Origin: Sepiola atlantica
Taxonomy: Eukaryota > Mollusca > Cephalopoda > Sepiida > Sepiolidae
Direction of reading: 5' to 3'
DNA length: 64,000 nt
NCBI GenBank assembly: GCA_963556195.1
Contig: OY744523.1
Span: forward strand, 71,518,288-71,582,287
Shown in pieces: positions 1 to 11,728 of the stretch. Position 1 is the stretch's first letter. Every line of letters begins with the position of its first letter. Under the pieces are notes generated by a model. That model worked only from the letters and a program-made list of their open reading frames with translations, ran no database searches and had not been told where the DNA came from. Made by a program: the position numbers and the translations under genes.

Positions 1-240
1 AATGCGTGTTGGAGCATTGATACGCTCCTCCTTACTGAGTTAAACATGACTTTCGTATCGGAGTTTGAACCGTGTGACCGGCAGAGATTGTCTCCCATAA
101 TGACGATTGAAGATTTGGCACGAAACACATGTGTATATAGGTTTGTTTTGAAAATAATAACTGTTAGTGACTGACACTTGTGTTTGCGTTGGTAATACCA
201 TTAATTAAATGGTATAATTAAATAAAACAACAAAGTTAAA

Positions 241-335
241 AATGAGACTCGTATAAGATTCGAACCTGGATCTCCGAAAAAGTGACCTCATAAAGCGGAT
301 GTCGTCTTTCTCTAGCGTTAAGGCTCGTTAGTCAA
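241..335 (-). repeat. tRNA-like SINE head (candidate)
   Basis: Read on the minus strand this stretch holds a good pol III B box (GGTTCGAATCT, complement of 256-266) preceded by tRNA-like sequence. No cloverleaf closes cleanly, so it is a decayed tRNA-derived SINE head rather than a tRNA gene. The A box is weak. Confidence 0.4.
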
Positions 336-354
336 TCGGTCGAAGAAATAGCAT

Positions 355-1150
355 TCTTGTACGTCTGTTACGTTTAAGTATGAACGAGCATTTTTGTTAG
401 TACGTCATGCTTATGTTTGAAATAGCATTTTGTTGGTCTGTCACGCTTAAGTGTTAAATAGCATTTTCGTTTGTCTATCACGCCCAAGTGTTAAATAGCA
501 TTTTCGTTGGACTATAAAACTTACGTTTGAAAACCATTTTTATCCCATAGTCACGCTTAAGTTTTAAATCCACTTTTCGCTAGTGTGTCACACTAATGTT
601 TGAAAAAGTAGTTTCGTTAGGCTGCCAAAATGAATTTTAAATTAGCATTTTCGTTGGTCTGTCACTTTGAAGTTTATAAAAGAATTTTCTTTAAACACTC
701 ACGGTAAAGTTAGAAATAGCATTTTCGTTGGTCTATCACGCTGATGTTTGAAATAGCATTTTCGTTGGTCTGTCACGCTCAAGTTTAAATAGTATTTTCG
801 CTGGTCGGTCACTATGATGTTTGAAATAGCATTTTCGTTAGTCTGTCCCGCTGATATTTGAAATAGCATTTTCGTTGGTCTGTCACTCTGATATTTGAAA
901 TAGCATTTTCGTTGGTCTGTCCCGCTGATATTTGAAATAGCATTTTCGTTGGTCTGTCACGCTGATGTTTTAAATCGCATTTTCGTTCGTCTTCTACGCT
1001 GAAGTTTGAAATAGAATATTTGTTTGTGAGTCACGCTTAAGTTTTACAAATAATGTTCGTCTCATTCTCAAGATAAAGTTTTTCACGGTTAAATTAAAAA
1101 TAGCATTCCTGGTTCACTGTCACGCTTAAGTTCGCAATAGCACCATCGTT
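355..1150. repeat. Degenerate 37-bp tandem array, locus 1
   Basis: About 21 diverged units of a 37-bp repeat whose core reads GCATTTTCGTTGGTCTGTCA followed by CGCTTAAG or CGCTGATG and TTTGAAATA. Units between 718 and 1,000 keep an exact 37-bp register; the flanks are more eroded. The same unit recurs at 51.1-51.9, 52.6-52.8 and 61.1 kb. No coding potential is seen. Confidence 0.9.
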
Positions 1151-1192
1151 GGTCCTTTTATAATTGAAATCAATTCCTTTGCTTGTTGGTCA

Positions 1193-1395
1193 GAAACAAA
1201 GTGTAGTATCTGTTCCGATGCTACATTTCATATTTTCTTTCTTCCGTCAGTGAAAGAAAATTTTCTTCGACTGAGGACATTTTTATTTTTGTCTCAATTA
1301 AAAGTACCCCTTTTTCGGGGAGTTGTATTTTCCCATATAAAAAAACGACCTTATGGCTGGCTTTGCTCTCGTTAAAAGACAAGTAAATAGGAGCA
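1193..1395 (+). repeat. U2-snRNA-headed short repeat, copy 1
   Basis: Positions 1,199-1,217 match the 5' domain of U2 snRNA (AAGTGTAGTATCTGTTC), including the branch-point-recognition GTAGTA. It is followed by a body shared with 16,145-16,315: a C-run/G-run hairpin near 1,306-1,320, an AAAAAACGA stretch, and a tail ending in GACAAGTAAATA. No open frame. The tail is shared with copy 2 only; copy 3 (33.9 kb) has the same head but a different body. Confidence 0.65.
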
Positions 1396-2565
1396 TAGCA
1401 TTGGGAATGGATCAGTTTTTATTTCTGGAAATGGCGCGTATTTCCTTTAAAAGTTTCAACTCATTTAAAGCATTCTTCAGTTCGCATTCAATTCCAAATC
1501 CCTGATACGTAAACAAAATGGCGATCATAACGATATTGTTTACCCGGTTCGTTATCTTCACACATTTCACTATGTTTTCCTTCTTTTTTTCTGAGGTGAA
1601 ATCATTTATGATTTTATCGCAGCGTAGAACTTAATAAAAGCGTATCAGTTGTGCGTGTGAATCTCTGATAATCACCCGGACTGACAAACTTTCACTCAAT
1701 TTACGTTATCAAGATTTGTTTGAATGTCTTTAAAGAACTTAAACAAAATAATTCTCCATTTCCAACACAATAAACCGAGTTAATGATAACACCCAATATC
1801 ATCAACTAGCACGCACACTCGGCATTTCTCGCGAATAAATGAGAAACCTTTTTAAATCCTGTTTCTTACCATAAACCAAATATTACTATTTGTGTAGGGT
1901 TACTTATTGATGAATGGGTATAATTTTTAAAAAATCAACTTATTCTAAAAAGAACATCGTCAATAATGGAAACTCATTTTTTTAAATCGTCAGGTTAGGG
2001 TTTGATTATAATTATGTTAAGTTATACTTATGGTTATATTAGGGTTACGGTTAGACTTAAGTTTAGTTGTTCTTTGGCGTGTCTCTTCTACAAAAGATCA
2101 GTTATAAATAAAATATAATAAAGTAAGATGTGGATTTATCGGCGCGAACGCAGACCCCATGATATTAGTAAAAAAAACTAATAAAGTTTAATAGCGGCAT
2201 TCAATTCTTGGTAAAGGTTTACTTGTGAAAAGTCGTTTAGTCTTGGTATAGGGCTTCGTTTTGAATGAGAGAGACGGGGAGGGGGAGCGGAGGCCATGAG
2301 TAAAGTATAGATATTTAAACTAATTTACGAACAAAACATTTAAAATATGCAAATTACTTTAAAAAAACAGAACACCTTATTTTAAAAAAATGTACATATT
2401 TTACTATTGTTCTTTTTGGTGTATTTATCAATAAGACGTACGAATTAGGCGAGGAAACCCGTCTGATTCGTTCATCTAAGCATACCATCCAACGATACGT
2501 TCTCGACAATCAGTCCAAGAGAGACTGGACCACAATCGCCTTTTTATATCAGGCTATTGTATATG
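1396..2565. other. No feature recognised
   Basis: AT-rich sequence with short open frames only. I see no transposase, RT, tRNA-like or tandem signal here. Confidence 0.6.
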
Positions 2566-2589
2566 CATTTTTTTTTATCAAGCTATTGT

Positions 2590-2825
2590 ATATGTTTTGT
2601 TTTTTTCAGATCAAGCCAGTCTAACCTTCCAGCACTTGCATTCTCGCTTTAGGAAGGAGTTACTTCATTGTTTACTGCCAGAGGCGCTCTCTTCAGGGAG
2701 TGATATCGGGGCTGCTCAGGCGTTTTTTTAATCGGCCAAAGTGCACCAGCTTGTGCGCTGATCTATTTTCCTCACCTTCCGGATTTTACAACTACTTTCA
2801 TGCGGTAGGAGGGAAATAAATACAA
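2590..2825 (+). repeat. Short-repeat tail module (shared with 34.05-34.2 kb)
   Basis: The part from about 2,650 to 2,735 aligns to 34,068-34,150. Shared landmarks are TTTAGGAAGGAGT, CAGAGGCGC and GGGGCTGCTCAGGC followed by a T-run. It ends in AATAAATA, as a retroposon tail would. The U2-like head seen in the 33.9 kb copy is absent here. Confidence 0.6.
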
Positions 2826-3255
2826 CCAATATGAGAAACGTACTTCATCTCAAATTTACTAACATCTACTTTTTATGTACTGATTAATCATCACTTACCA
2901 AGACCAAACGTCAGTCGAAAAATAGGGATTAATGAGATGGAATGATAGAGGAAGTACCTCGTGAGAGGATTTAGGACAATCAATAGAATGAACTAAGTTT
3001 GATTACTTGCGATAACTGCTATCAGTGAAAATACAAATATGTTCGTGTAAACAAATGGAGCACCCTCGGCACTTTCTTACAGTGTTTATATAAACATTGA
3101 GATGTAGTTTACTCACGACGAATAACTCACAGCCGAATGGATAAGAACACCGACTGTCTATTAGACGGTCGAGTTTCGATCTCGGCTTGAGTGACTTGCC
3201 AGTCTTGCCCCACAGTAGAAGAGTTGTTATAAAACGAAGCAGTATGCCAGTGGAA

Positions 3256-3257
<2 letters not shown>

Positions 3258-3315
<58 letters not shown>
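3258..3315. repeat. (TA)n
   Basis: Uninterrupted TA dinucleotide run bordering the left side of a PLE 3'-end fragment. Confidence 0.95.
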
Positions 3316-3317
<2 letters not shown>

Positions 3318-3414
3318 GAAATGAAAAAGGAAAAACCAAAAGATGTTTTTTTATGTATTCATCAACGTTTCGTCTTTATTTGTAAGACTTCCTCAGTATG
3401 AAATTTTAAGAAAA

Positions 3415-3417
<3 letters not shown>
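3316..3417 (-). mobile_element. PLE 3'-end fragment with hammerhead-like core
   Basis: This about 100-bp piece is nearly identical to the 3' end of the Penelope-like element at 11.68-11.78 kb. On the minus strand 3,396-3,366 reads CTGAGGA, a GTCTT/AAGAC stem II, then GAAAC: the 5' half of a hammerhead core with N7 = G. The expected UH cleavage dinucleotide is not in place. A (TA)n run lies on both sides. Confidence 0.8.

Positions 3418-3479
<62 letters not shown>
3418..3479. repeat. (TA)n
   Basis: TA run between the PLE 3' fragment and a LINE tail. Confidence 0.95.
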
Positions 3480-3480
<1 letters not shown>

Positions 3481-4070
3481 CATCAGAAGTGTATCCATAG
3501 GATCCTGAGTGTGAGATGGCAAACGCATATTTATGATGTGGAGGTGCGGAGTGGTGTTTGCAGTATTGAAAGCATGTTGCACAAATATCATTGTGGTTTA
3601 TCCATGAGCATATTTTTATGGAGAATTTTGAGAAGGTAAGAGATCGCCTCATGAACCAAAACTGAGGTACAGTAGCTCTCTAAATAGCTTTCTTAAAAAA
3701 ATGTTGTATCCTGAACATTAATTGGGATGAGAGCGCACACAATAGAGCAACATAGATACGGGACATTAGCATTAGTGTGCATTAATATGATAGAAGAAGC
3801 AGGGAACATTAAATACTTCAGAGAACAGTTTGAAAAGAGACCTGAGAAATGCCAACAAATAGTTGCGATTCTCGATTTTTTGTCCCTAGGACTGTAGTAA
3901 AGTCTGCATGAGAAAAGCACGTCTTACAAGTCAGCCGACGTCATCTCCAAAACGAACATGTGAGCTATCTCCTTCAAGGAATAGTAAACTGCAACCTATG
4001 CGGTAAAGAGTGTCAATGTGTGACAGGTTTGAAATGGCATATGAGAGTCCACTACATACTGGAGAGTTTA
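3480..4070 (+). pseudogene. LINE polyprotein C-terminal remnant with C2H2 finger
   Basis: The open stretch ending near 3,639 encodes RILSVRWQTHIYDVEVRSG followed by SIESMLHKYHC. This corresponds to the R-x-LGIRWQ...EVL-RAG--SIEA-L-KAQLRW block found downstream of the RT domain in many animal LINE ORFs. About 350 bp on, at 3,990-4,052 in a different frame, is a classical C2H2 finger (CNLCGKEC...GLKWHMRVH), and a C-terminal finger after the RT tail is usual for this LINE type. Stops and frame changes separate the two blocks, so it is dead. The family assignment is from motif memory. Confidence 0.65.
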
Positions 4071-4096
4071 AATCAGCTACTGAACACTTTCCTCTG

Positions 4097-4720
4097 TACA
4101 AGGGTTTGTCAGAACAACCTGACATGAAGATCCTTCATCCTACAAGTAAACCCTGACAAAATATTAAAAATAACATAGTATTCGAAGTCCAAATAAGATC
4201 CATTCAACACGGCTATAAACTGGTTCACACGATGAATAGTGCACTTTCACCTAGTTATGTTACGTCAAGTAATAGAATTTAGTTGGATACTCCACCAGAC
4301 TAGATGAATTCTTGTCCTAGAATCAGGTAAGACGAATAGACCACAAGAGAGATATACTATAACATGGTGATAGGAAATTTATTGTTCCTCATTTTTTTAC
4401 TTACTCAACGTTTGAGAGGTAAAGGTGCATTTTAATTACACGCGCAGATCTCAATGTGTCTCATAGAGATCAAGTGTTAACCACAGAAAGAGACCCCTTG
4501 ATTTCTGAGACTCGTGCAAAAAGTTAGTTAGGGTTTACTTATAGGGTGAAGTATCCTTGTCACATGTTAAACTGAATAATCCTCGTACAGAGATCCGAAG
4601 ACACTCGAGCATTGTGTCTAGTAAGCATTCGAACCTTTTAGACAGCATCGTCGTGTATCTTCAAACTCTCTTTACTCTAGTATGAGGATATTTTGCCCTA
4701 CAAGTAAACCCTAACAAAAT
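4097..4720. repeat. Foldback repeat family, copy 1
   Basis: 4,097-4,500 is a direct relative of 6,825-7,225: both carry AGGGTTTGTCAGGACAACCT-type sequence, a GGATNCTTCATCC foldback, AAGTAAACCCTGACAAAATA and a long shared tail through GATACTCCACCAGACTAGAT. 4,530-4,620 is an inverted relative of 6,795-6,870, so copy 1 has opposing arms. A shorter relative is at 55,628-55,700. No ORF. Confidence 0.8.
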
Positions 4721-6780
4721 AGTATTAATGTAACGTTGCCGGCACACATTTACAACCCAACATCGTTGTTGCGTTGCCGTTAGGGCACTTCTCTGTCGTT
4801 CGGGGTCCGTAACTTCGGCGCGTGTTAATAGGCCGTTCTCGCAACTGTGTTTGTTGGTCGTGTGGTGGGGACGGCAAGCCGCTGCGTCACTTCGTCTCTG
4901 TTAGCTGGACAATAACTAACCTCATGCTGTGATTTGTCTAGTATCAAGAATCAGTCGCTGCTTTCCCGGTATACATCAACTGTATTAATTAATAAATAAA
5001 AAAATGCAACAGAAGTGATAAAATCGGCAGACAGTCCGCTTAATTAAAAAAACAAAAGCTTTTGGTTTGTGTCTATATTCTCGTATTTACATAGATTGGG
5101 GATATCTTCGTGGGTAAAAAAAAGCTTTGCTTCTGTTCCACTGGATGCTGGGTGTATTATTATTCGTGTCATTACTTCTTTCAACTAAACTTGACTACAG
5201 TGAGTTTTTATGCTTCAATTCCGGGTATATAAAAAAAAATTTTAGCTATGAGAAAGGAAAAATGTATCTCTTAGTCCGACTGACTGTTTAAACGTATTCT
5301 CAACTCTCTTTAACTCATTCTAATATCTGACTTTTAATTTCTCGCCGCACATTACCTTATATAATCAAGTTAGGTTACCCGGTATTGCCCGGACGAATCT
5401 TTACGACATAGCTATTACGCCGTTTGATTGACAGCCGGCTACCCTAGCCTCGGTGTGGTGTTTATTAAACTTCATTCATGCACTGGTTATTCCCGTCAGA
5501 TATCTCCGACATTCATGTCATATCTGACTCTGACGGACCTTTACTTGGGTTACAACTGCGCATCCGCTTTCGGCAGTTCTGTCTGGCCCGTAGACAAACC
5601 AATTTTTATCATCTGGTTCATATCTTCTCAAACTCGTGAGAAAATTATAATTTCTGATTTTCTCGGTCTATTTCCTCAAATGTACACTAACGCCTCTAAA
5701 TGCTCTTAATTCTTCAAAGGGCCCCAGCACCTTGTCACATTAATCCTTGTTGTGATAGTTGTTCTCTTTTTTTTAGACTGTGTCAATCTTCCGTTTTGTA
5801 GCTAGTCGTATTACATTTAACTGTTAATACACAGAAAAACAGAGAGATAGTAAGAGTGGATGGAACGAAAACGATAGACACTGTATAAATAAGGGCAGAC
5901 GTCAAACAATGTACGATGTGGAAAATGTGTAGGAAAAGAAACATTGATTAACTCAGCTTTAGTATAATAATAGATTCTCCTCTTATTATTGTCCTATTCT
6001 CTCTTAATGGCCAGCTGTTAAATAATATCCAGTAGTGATCAGACAGGAAGAATGTCGGATATGCATATCTATAAGTGCTAGTTTACCCCCTCCGTTAAAT
6101 ACTACAGAAAAATTATGCTACAGCAGTGTTCGCACTAATATTTATATAAAATTATGGAATTACGTCAGTAATTTAATTTTTCATGAAATATTATTATTTC
6201 TGATGACCTAAAGAAAACAAAAACACCTACCGTTCACTTTTTTATTTAGAGTGAGGGATTTTTTCTGAATTCATTCCATATGGTGGAGATTGCTTCACTT
6301 GACTATTTGCTTTCTCAATTCATCTCACCACTAGTAATTGTTTCGTCCGTAGGTTATAAAAAGTTACGTTTTGTTCACGCAAACTTTTGTGTGACGGGAC
6401 AGATATATTATATTTATTTACATAAAATATACAAATAAATACACATTGGCCTTCATGATAGAGTAGAAGCTTGAACCAGATATTTGTGTTTTTAAATAAG
6501 TAGGAAGATTGAAATTTCTAAAACGCAAAAAGAAAAGGAAATATAAGTATATATTGTACATTATTAATCCATAATGCCTGAAGCGGACATGCAAATCAAA
6601 ATGGCTCCAACACAAACCGGAAAATTCACTGTCAGCCGCATTTTCTGCCCAAGTTCAGCGATATAAATGTACATTCTATTTCTATGGAGTTATGCCGCAT
6701 GTAGCTTTTGGAATATTTAATCTTAAAATTCCAGTTTGATAGAACAGAGAAAAATACATACTTATAAGGGGAGTTTGAAT
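4721..6780. other. No gene recognised; locally GC-rich patch
   Basis: 4,735-4,920 is clearly more GC-rich than its surroundings but holds no recognisable coding or repeat signal. The 93-codon frame at 5,428-5,709 has no family I recognise. The rest is AT-rich unique-looking DNA. Confidence 0.5.
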
Positions 6781-6794
6781 TACCTACGAGACAC

Positions 6795-7225
6795 TATTCT
6801 CGAGTGTCTTCGGTCTCTCAGTCGAAGGGTTTATCAGGACAACCTTACATGAGGATACTTCACCCTTCAAGTTAAGCCTGACAAAATATTAAAAATAACA
6901 TAGTATTCGAAGCCCAAATAAGATCCACTCGACATTGGCTCATATGAGAAATAGGCACTTTCTCCATATAATGTTACCTCAAGTAACAACACTTAGCTGG
7001 ATACTCCACCAGACTAGATCAAATCTTGTCCTGGAATCCGGTTCGACCAAGAGACAAAATAAAGATATCCTATAACATAATCAACTGGTCAATTGGAGAG
7101 AGGAAAATTAATGTTCTTAACTTATTTACTAACACAACGTCTGAGAGATAAAAGAGAACGTTATAGAATATTCGAATATCTATGTATCTCATACAGAGAT
7201 AAAGTATTAGCCCCAAGTAGATGCC
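6795..7225 (+). repeat. Foldback repeat family, copy 2
   Basis: About 400 bp aligned to 4,097-4,500 in direct orientation, plus an inverted match of its first 75 bp to 4,530-4,620. The AGGGTTTATCAGG / AGTTAAGCCTGACA ends are imperfect inverted copies of each other. Confidence 0.8.
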
Positions 7226-7390
7226 CCTTGATTTCTGAGAACTTCGACTGAAGTAAAATTGAACAAAAAGAAAGAATAACGTAAACGTGTGGATGCGATA
7301 ACTTCAAGAGCAGGGTGGTCAAGTATCATTACACGCCTCTGGGCTTTACGTCAAATTATGAGGCCAATGTAACCAATCACTTTCTGTCTG

Positions 7391-7427
7391 TCTCTGTTTC
7401 CCTCTCTCCTCTCTCTCTTTCCCCATC

Positions 7428-7519
<92 letters not shown>
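7391..7519. repeat. (CT)n then (TA)n compound microsatellite
   Basis: Imperfect CT run to 7,474, then pure TA to 7,519. Confidence 0.95.
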
Positions 7520-7523
<4 letters not shown>

Positions 7524-7822
7524 AAAGAAGCTTTGAGTCATTTATAAACAAAGATAAAAATGTAGTTTTAATTTCTAAGCATACTAACTAAATCCACATC
7601 TTGCAGAGTTACCACTTGCATAAGCTGACTTACCTCTCAAAAATCCCAAATACGAAAGGGGTCTAAATTATATAACAGTGAAACATAAACACTGGTTCTT
7701 AACTTAAATCCTGAAATAAAGGGATCATCGGTTGTTTACCATGTAACTGTTTCGCATATTAAAAAACAGAGCAGCTATTAAATGCATAACCCTTCAACGG
7801 TATTGATCAAAATACAACCTTC

Positions 7823-7824
<2 letters not shown>

Positions 7825-7890
<66 letters not shown>
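7825..7890. repeat. (TA)n
   Basis: Pure TA run, 66 bp. Confidence 0.95.
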
Positions 7891-7892
<2 letters not shown>

Positions 7893-8303
7893 AATGCAGT
7901 AATTTAAGTAATATACAAACGAGCAAGCATTAATTGAACCCTTAATATGTAAGGGAGGTTATGTCAAGCGTATAGTAATATATACCCAGAAATACTGAAG
8001 GTATAAACTCAGCTAATGCATGAAAATTTAGGTCCATCAGAGGTATTATATAGTAAAATAAAATAAAATAAATTATGACATTTATATCAGTTCGAGCCAT
8101 CTAACATCAACAATATTTTTTTGCGTACGATCGTTTAGAAGACAAAAATAGTTTTTTAATGTATTTAATTCCCATTCATCAGCACCCATTAATAAATATT
8201 ACAAGTTGTAGAACTAAAACGCCAACATCTTCAAGTACATAGTAATTTTTAAAAATATACATGAAATATACATACATATATATGTATCATATATAATAGT
8301 GAA

Positions 8304-8380
<77 letters not shown>

Positions 8381-8395
8381 TAATAAAAGATAATA
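8304..8395. repeat. (AAT)n
   Basis: About 25 AAT triplets, slightly impure at the right end. The long Ile or Asn frames it creates are not coding. Confidence 0.95.
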
Positions 8396-8876
8396 ACGAA
8401 ATAATAAAATTATAAGTAATAGACATTAAAAAATAAGGTTTTTAAATAGAAATATGATACAATAATAATAGTCAATAATTACTTTTTTTAATTATAAACA
8501 GTTGATAAATAACAAGAAAAATATCAATTGATAAAAAATAATGAATAAAAATAAATAATAATCAATGAATAAAAATACGAGGAATATTTAGGAAAATTAG
8601 GAAAATATATAAATGTATTTTTTAATGAATAGGCAACAGTACCTTGGTAATATTAACTAAATATAATGTTAACTAATGCAGGTGGTAGTATAAGATTCTT
8701 ATCAGCAATACCCATAAACATATATACAAATGCACATATGTATGTATATATTTATATATATGTATATATATATATTAAATAATAAAAAAAGTAATATATA
8801 TATATAAAACATACTAGTATATATAGCAAGTCTTAAAAATATACCCATATGTATTAATACACGCACACACACGCCC

Positions 8877-8878
<2 letters not shown>
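8396..8878. other. Very AT-rich stretch, no feature
   Basis: Low-complexity A/T sequence with short TATATG-type runs. No recognisable element. Confidence 0.6.

Positions 8879-8953
<75 letters not shown>
8879..8953. repeat. (TA)n
   Basis: 75-bp TA run at the 3' end (minus strand) of the hammerhead repeat that follows. Confidence 0.95.
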
Positions 8954-8955
<2 letters not shown>

Positions 8956-9298
8956 ATAGATGAACGAAGAGTGATAAACATGTACGAATGTCCAGATTTA
9001 TTTTAAACTTCGATTGTTCAATGCAAGGTATATTCTGTAATAAAATTACGTTTATTATTCTTTCCTTAAGCCAAGGCTTTTCAAAGATCGAGAGCTTATC
9101 ATCAGAGGAATTATACAGATAGATAAGTTGGCAGTATGAAAGCCAAAATTCAACATTTGAAAAAATATATTATTAAGAAAATGGAGGGTGAAAATAAGTT
9201 CGTGTAAAAAAGATATGGGGTTTGTCCAGATGGTAATTGTCCGTTGATAAGGTGTCCAATGGAAGTAGATATGGATGGAAAAGAAAAAGTTTCGTTTT

Positions 9299-9300
<2 letters not shown>
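8954..9300 (-). mobile_element. Hammerhead-bearing repeat family D, copy 1
   Basis: About 345 bp with a near-identical relative in opposite orientation at 54,035-54,380 and a diverged partial one at 54,998-55,180. Its minus-strand 3' end stops at a (TA)n run and it carries a hammerhead ribozyme (9,062-9,110). No RT or transposase sequence is left in it. By its layout (ribozyme about 110-150 nt from a (TA)n end) it resembles the PLE 3' ends elsewhere in the window, but an independent small retroelement is equally possible. Confidence 0.75.
9062..9110 (-). ncRNA. Hammerhead ribozyme (family D)
   Basis: Minus-strand order: stem I strand TTCCT (9,110-9,106); core CTGATGA (9,105-9,099); stem II 9,098-9,083, with AAG pairing CTT around an 8-nt loop after a U-U at the base; GAAA (9,082-9,079); stem III AGCC, TT, GGCT (9,078-9,069); cleavage dinucleotide TA (9,068-9,067); then AGGAA (9,066-9,062), which pairs perfectly with TTCCT. 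All conserved core positions are present, so the self-cleaving fold closes on paper. The weak point is the short stem II with its U-U base. Copies at 54.2 and 55.05 kb have broken cores. Confidence 0.8.

Positions 9301-9302
<2 letters not shown>

Positions 9303-9364
<62 letters not shown>
9303..9364. repeat. (TA)n
   Basis: 62-bp TA run. Confidence 0.95.
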
Positions 9365-9365
<1 letters not shown>

Positions 9366-9440
9366 GTAAATGACATTAACAATAAAATATTTCACAAACC
9401 TAATGTAAGGAAATTATCTTAAATATCCTCATCAGGAAAG
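9365..9440 (-). ncRNA. Hammerhead-like core (degenerate)
   Basis: On the minus strand CCTGATGAGGA lies about 35 nt before GTGAAATATT, and the module ends at the adjoining (TA)n run. The intervening sequence offers only a partial stem (GGA/TCC), and no cleavage site is defined. It fits the pattern of the other modules but not the function. Confidence 0.35.
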
Positions 9441-10965
9441 GGGATACACAGTCTTGTTACGTCGCCTTTAATAAATACCATTACAAGATCAATTTGAAAA
9501 CTCCATAGCTCAATATAAAGGGCGTTATTTAACAATGTCTCTAAACCATAAATAATTCAAACAGTAAAAACAAGTTAGCATTTAAAACCATAAACGAACG
9601 CTGATTCTCTCTGATGGAAACGTACTAAAAATCTGTATATACGGTTGTTTTCCACTGCTAGTGTGAGTTTTAAGAATTGCGATTACTGATAAACTAAAGA
9701 GATGTAATGGTATTATTAACTAAATATTAACTAATTTAGGAGATATAACTCACATAAAATTAGAATTCATAAATAGGAGGAATTTCAGAAAGGCCAAAAA
9801 CTTAAAATGATATCCAGAAAAGCTTACTGTAGATATCGAAATCGCAGGTAAGCCATTTTATTCTAGAAGAAATATGGATAAAATTATCAAGTAAAATTTG
9901 AGAGAATCAGTTTCTAGGGAGATACAACTAAACGTTCGAGTATGCGGTTTTGTAATATCTAAAGTGTTGGAAATATCATTTGTAAGCAATACAATTTGAC
10001 AGATCATGATAGGATATTAATCGAATATTCACAGGAGTATAATAAAAATTCAGAGTAGCAGCTAATATGAAGGAGCAAAAATAAAAGAGTAGTTCAGGCG
10101 ACATTACACATATGAATAAGTGTTAAGTATATAGAACGTAAAGGCCTCGTAAATAGTGGGAATATGGAAATGCATCGACAAAATTGTGGGATACTCTTAA
10201 TAGTGTAATCATTTTACAATGAGATAAGATATCCCAGTGGGTAAGATAAAAAAAAATCGCAATCACTGTGTAAGACCAACCGCATTTAAGTATACATTTA
10301 ATCAAGTTCACAATCTCAAATGTACACAATATCAGTTTGAGAAAATATTGGGTGCGATAAAATTAATGCTCACATTTTCTGTGTCAAAGAGTATAAAAAT
10401 ATAATATTATTGATCCTTATATTACATTTCTAGTAGTTGTAATAGACTGTAAACACATAGGAGCCGGAAAATGTATGATACTAATAAATTTACAGATAAT
10501 GAATTAAAAAAAGAGAATAGACAACTTATTTAGTAAAAGCTAATACACAAGGGCCATAACCAATTAATAATGTACAAGAGTGAAATGTTTGCCAAGGAGA
10601 GTGATGAGAAAGGGATAGTTAGGACTAAGGTACTCAAAAATGTTTATATTTGTACCTCATCCATTGTATTAAACAAAGGGTATTTGTGTTTAAGGAAGGC
10701 TTTTTCACTACATAGTCTACAGTACCTGCCAAAGGTCGTATAGGATCTAATCTAGCTAATTAACTGCCATTTAAGGTTAACCCGAAGTTATTACTCTTTA
10801 GATCCCAAATATTGGTAGCTAAAGTTGTGGATTTTGAGAGTAGTTTATTTTTGAAAGTATGTCTTGAAATCCTATCTTTGAACAAACCCGCTATTTATAC
10901 GGCCTCAGTAGTTGGAGAGTTCATTTTTGATAGCCTATCACTAGTTATCCGTTAAACTCTTTCTA
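9441..10965. other. No feature recognised
   Basis: Unique-looking AT-rich DNA. The 68-codon minus-strand frame at 10,123-10,329 has no recognisable family. Confidence 0.5.
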
Positions 10966-11043
<78 letters not shown>

Positions 11044-11066
11044 TATATTATTATTATTATTATTAC

Positions 11067-11113
<47 letters not shown>
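10966..11113. repeat. (ATT)n
   Basis: Two long ATT runs interrupted by ACT and TATATT near 11,040 and 11,066. Confidence 0.95.
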
Positions 11114-11633
11114 CTTACTTGTATTACTGTGTATTTAAAAATTACGCTACTATCTTGACAAGAGCCATTCAAAGGGCACAAGGCTCTATTCTGGAAATTA
11201 GATTGAAGGTAAGCAAAGACAGAGTTACAACTTTTCTGGGCTATATCAATTTTAACTGTTGTCGGAATTATTATCAGTTTTTCTAAGTAAGGTATTGTGG
11301 AGAGAGAAATTATAATCCCGTTCCTATTAAAAAGCTTACGATATTTGTGTGGCATGCCAAAGTGTTCTTGAACAATTTTAAAGAATGTTTTATGGGTTAT
11401 TAATTTAGATATTTTTTAACCAAAGACACTTGTGCCGTCTATTTCTATGATTTGTAAAGTTAGTCATAAAGTTTATGGTATAGCTTTCAGCATATCGCTG
11501 AAGTAAGGTTCTATTATGTTCGCTATTCGCATAATTCATACTTAAATCGCGCATAGGTATATTTTTCTATCGCCATGTCGTGCGTGATTATACCGGTAAT
11601 ACCTCTTCCAATTCTCTCTGATGCACTAAAGAC

Positions 11634-11636
<3 letters not shown>
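11114..11636. other. No feature recognised
   Basis: AT-rich. The frame running left from 11,355 is mostly microsatellite translation. Confidence 0.5.

Positions 11637-11679
<43 letters not shown>
11637..11679. repeat. (TA)n at PLE 3' end
   Basis: TA run that directly abuts the minus-strand 3' end of the Penelope-like element. Confidence 0.95.
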
Positions 11680-11681
<2 letters not shown>

Positions 11682-11728
11682 GAAATGAAAAAGGAAAAAC
11701 AAAATATGTTTTTTTATGTATTCATCAA

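Noticed and set aside
5428..5709. 93-codon plus-strand frame
   Set aside because: No recognisable motif, no family similarity that I know, and no repeat partner; likely chance.
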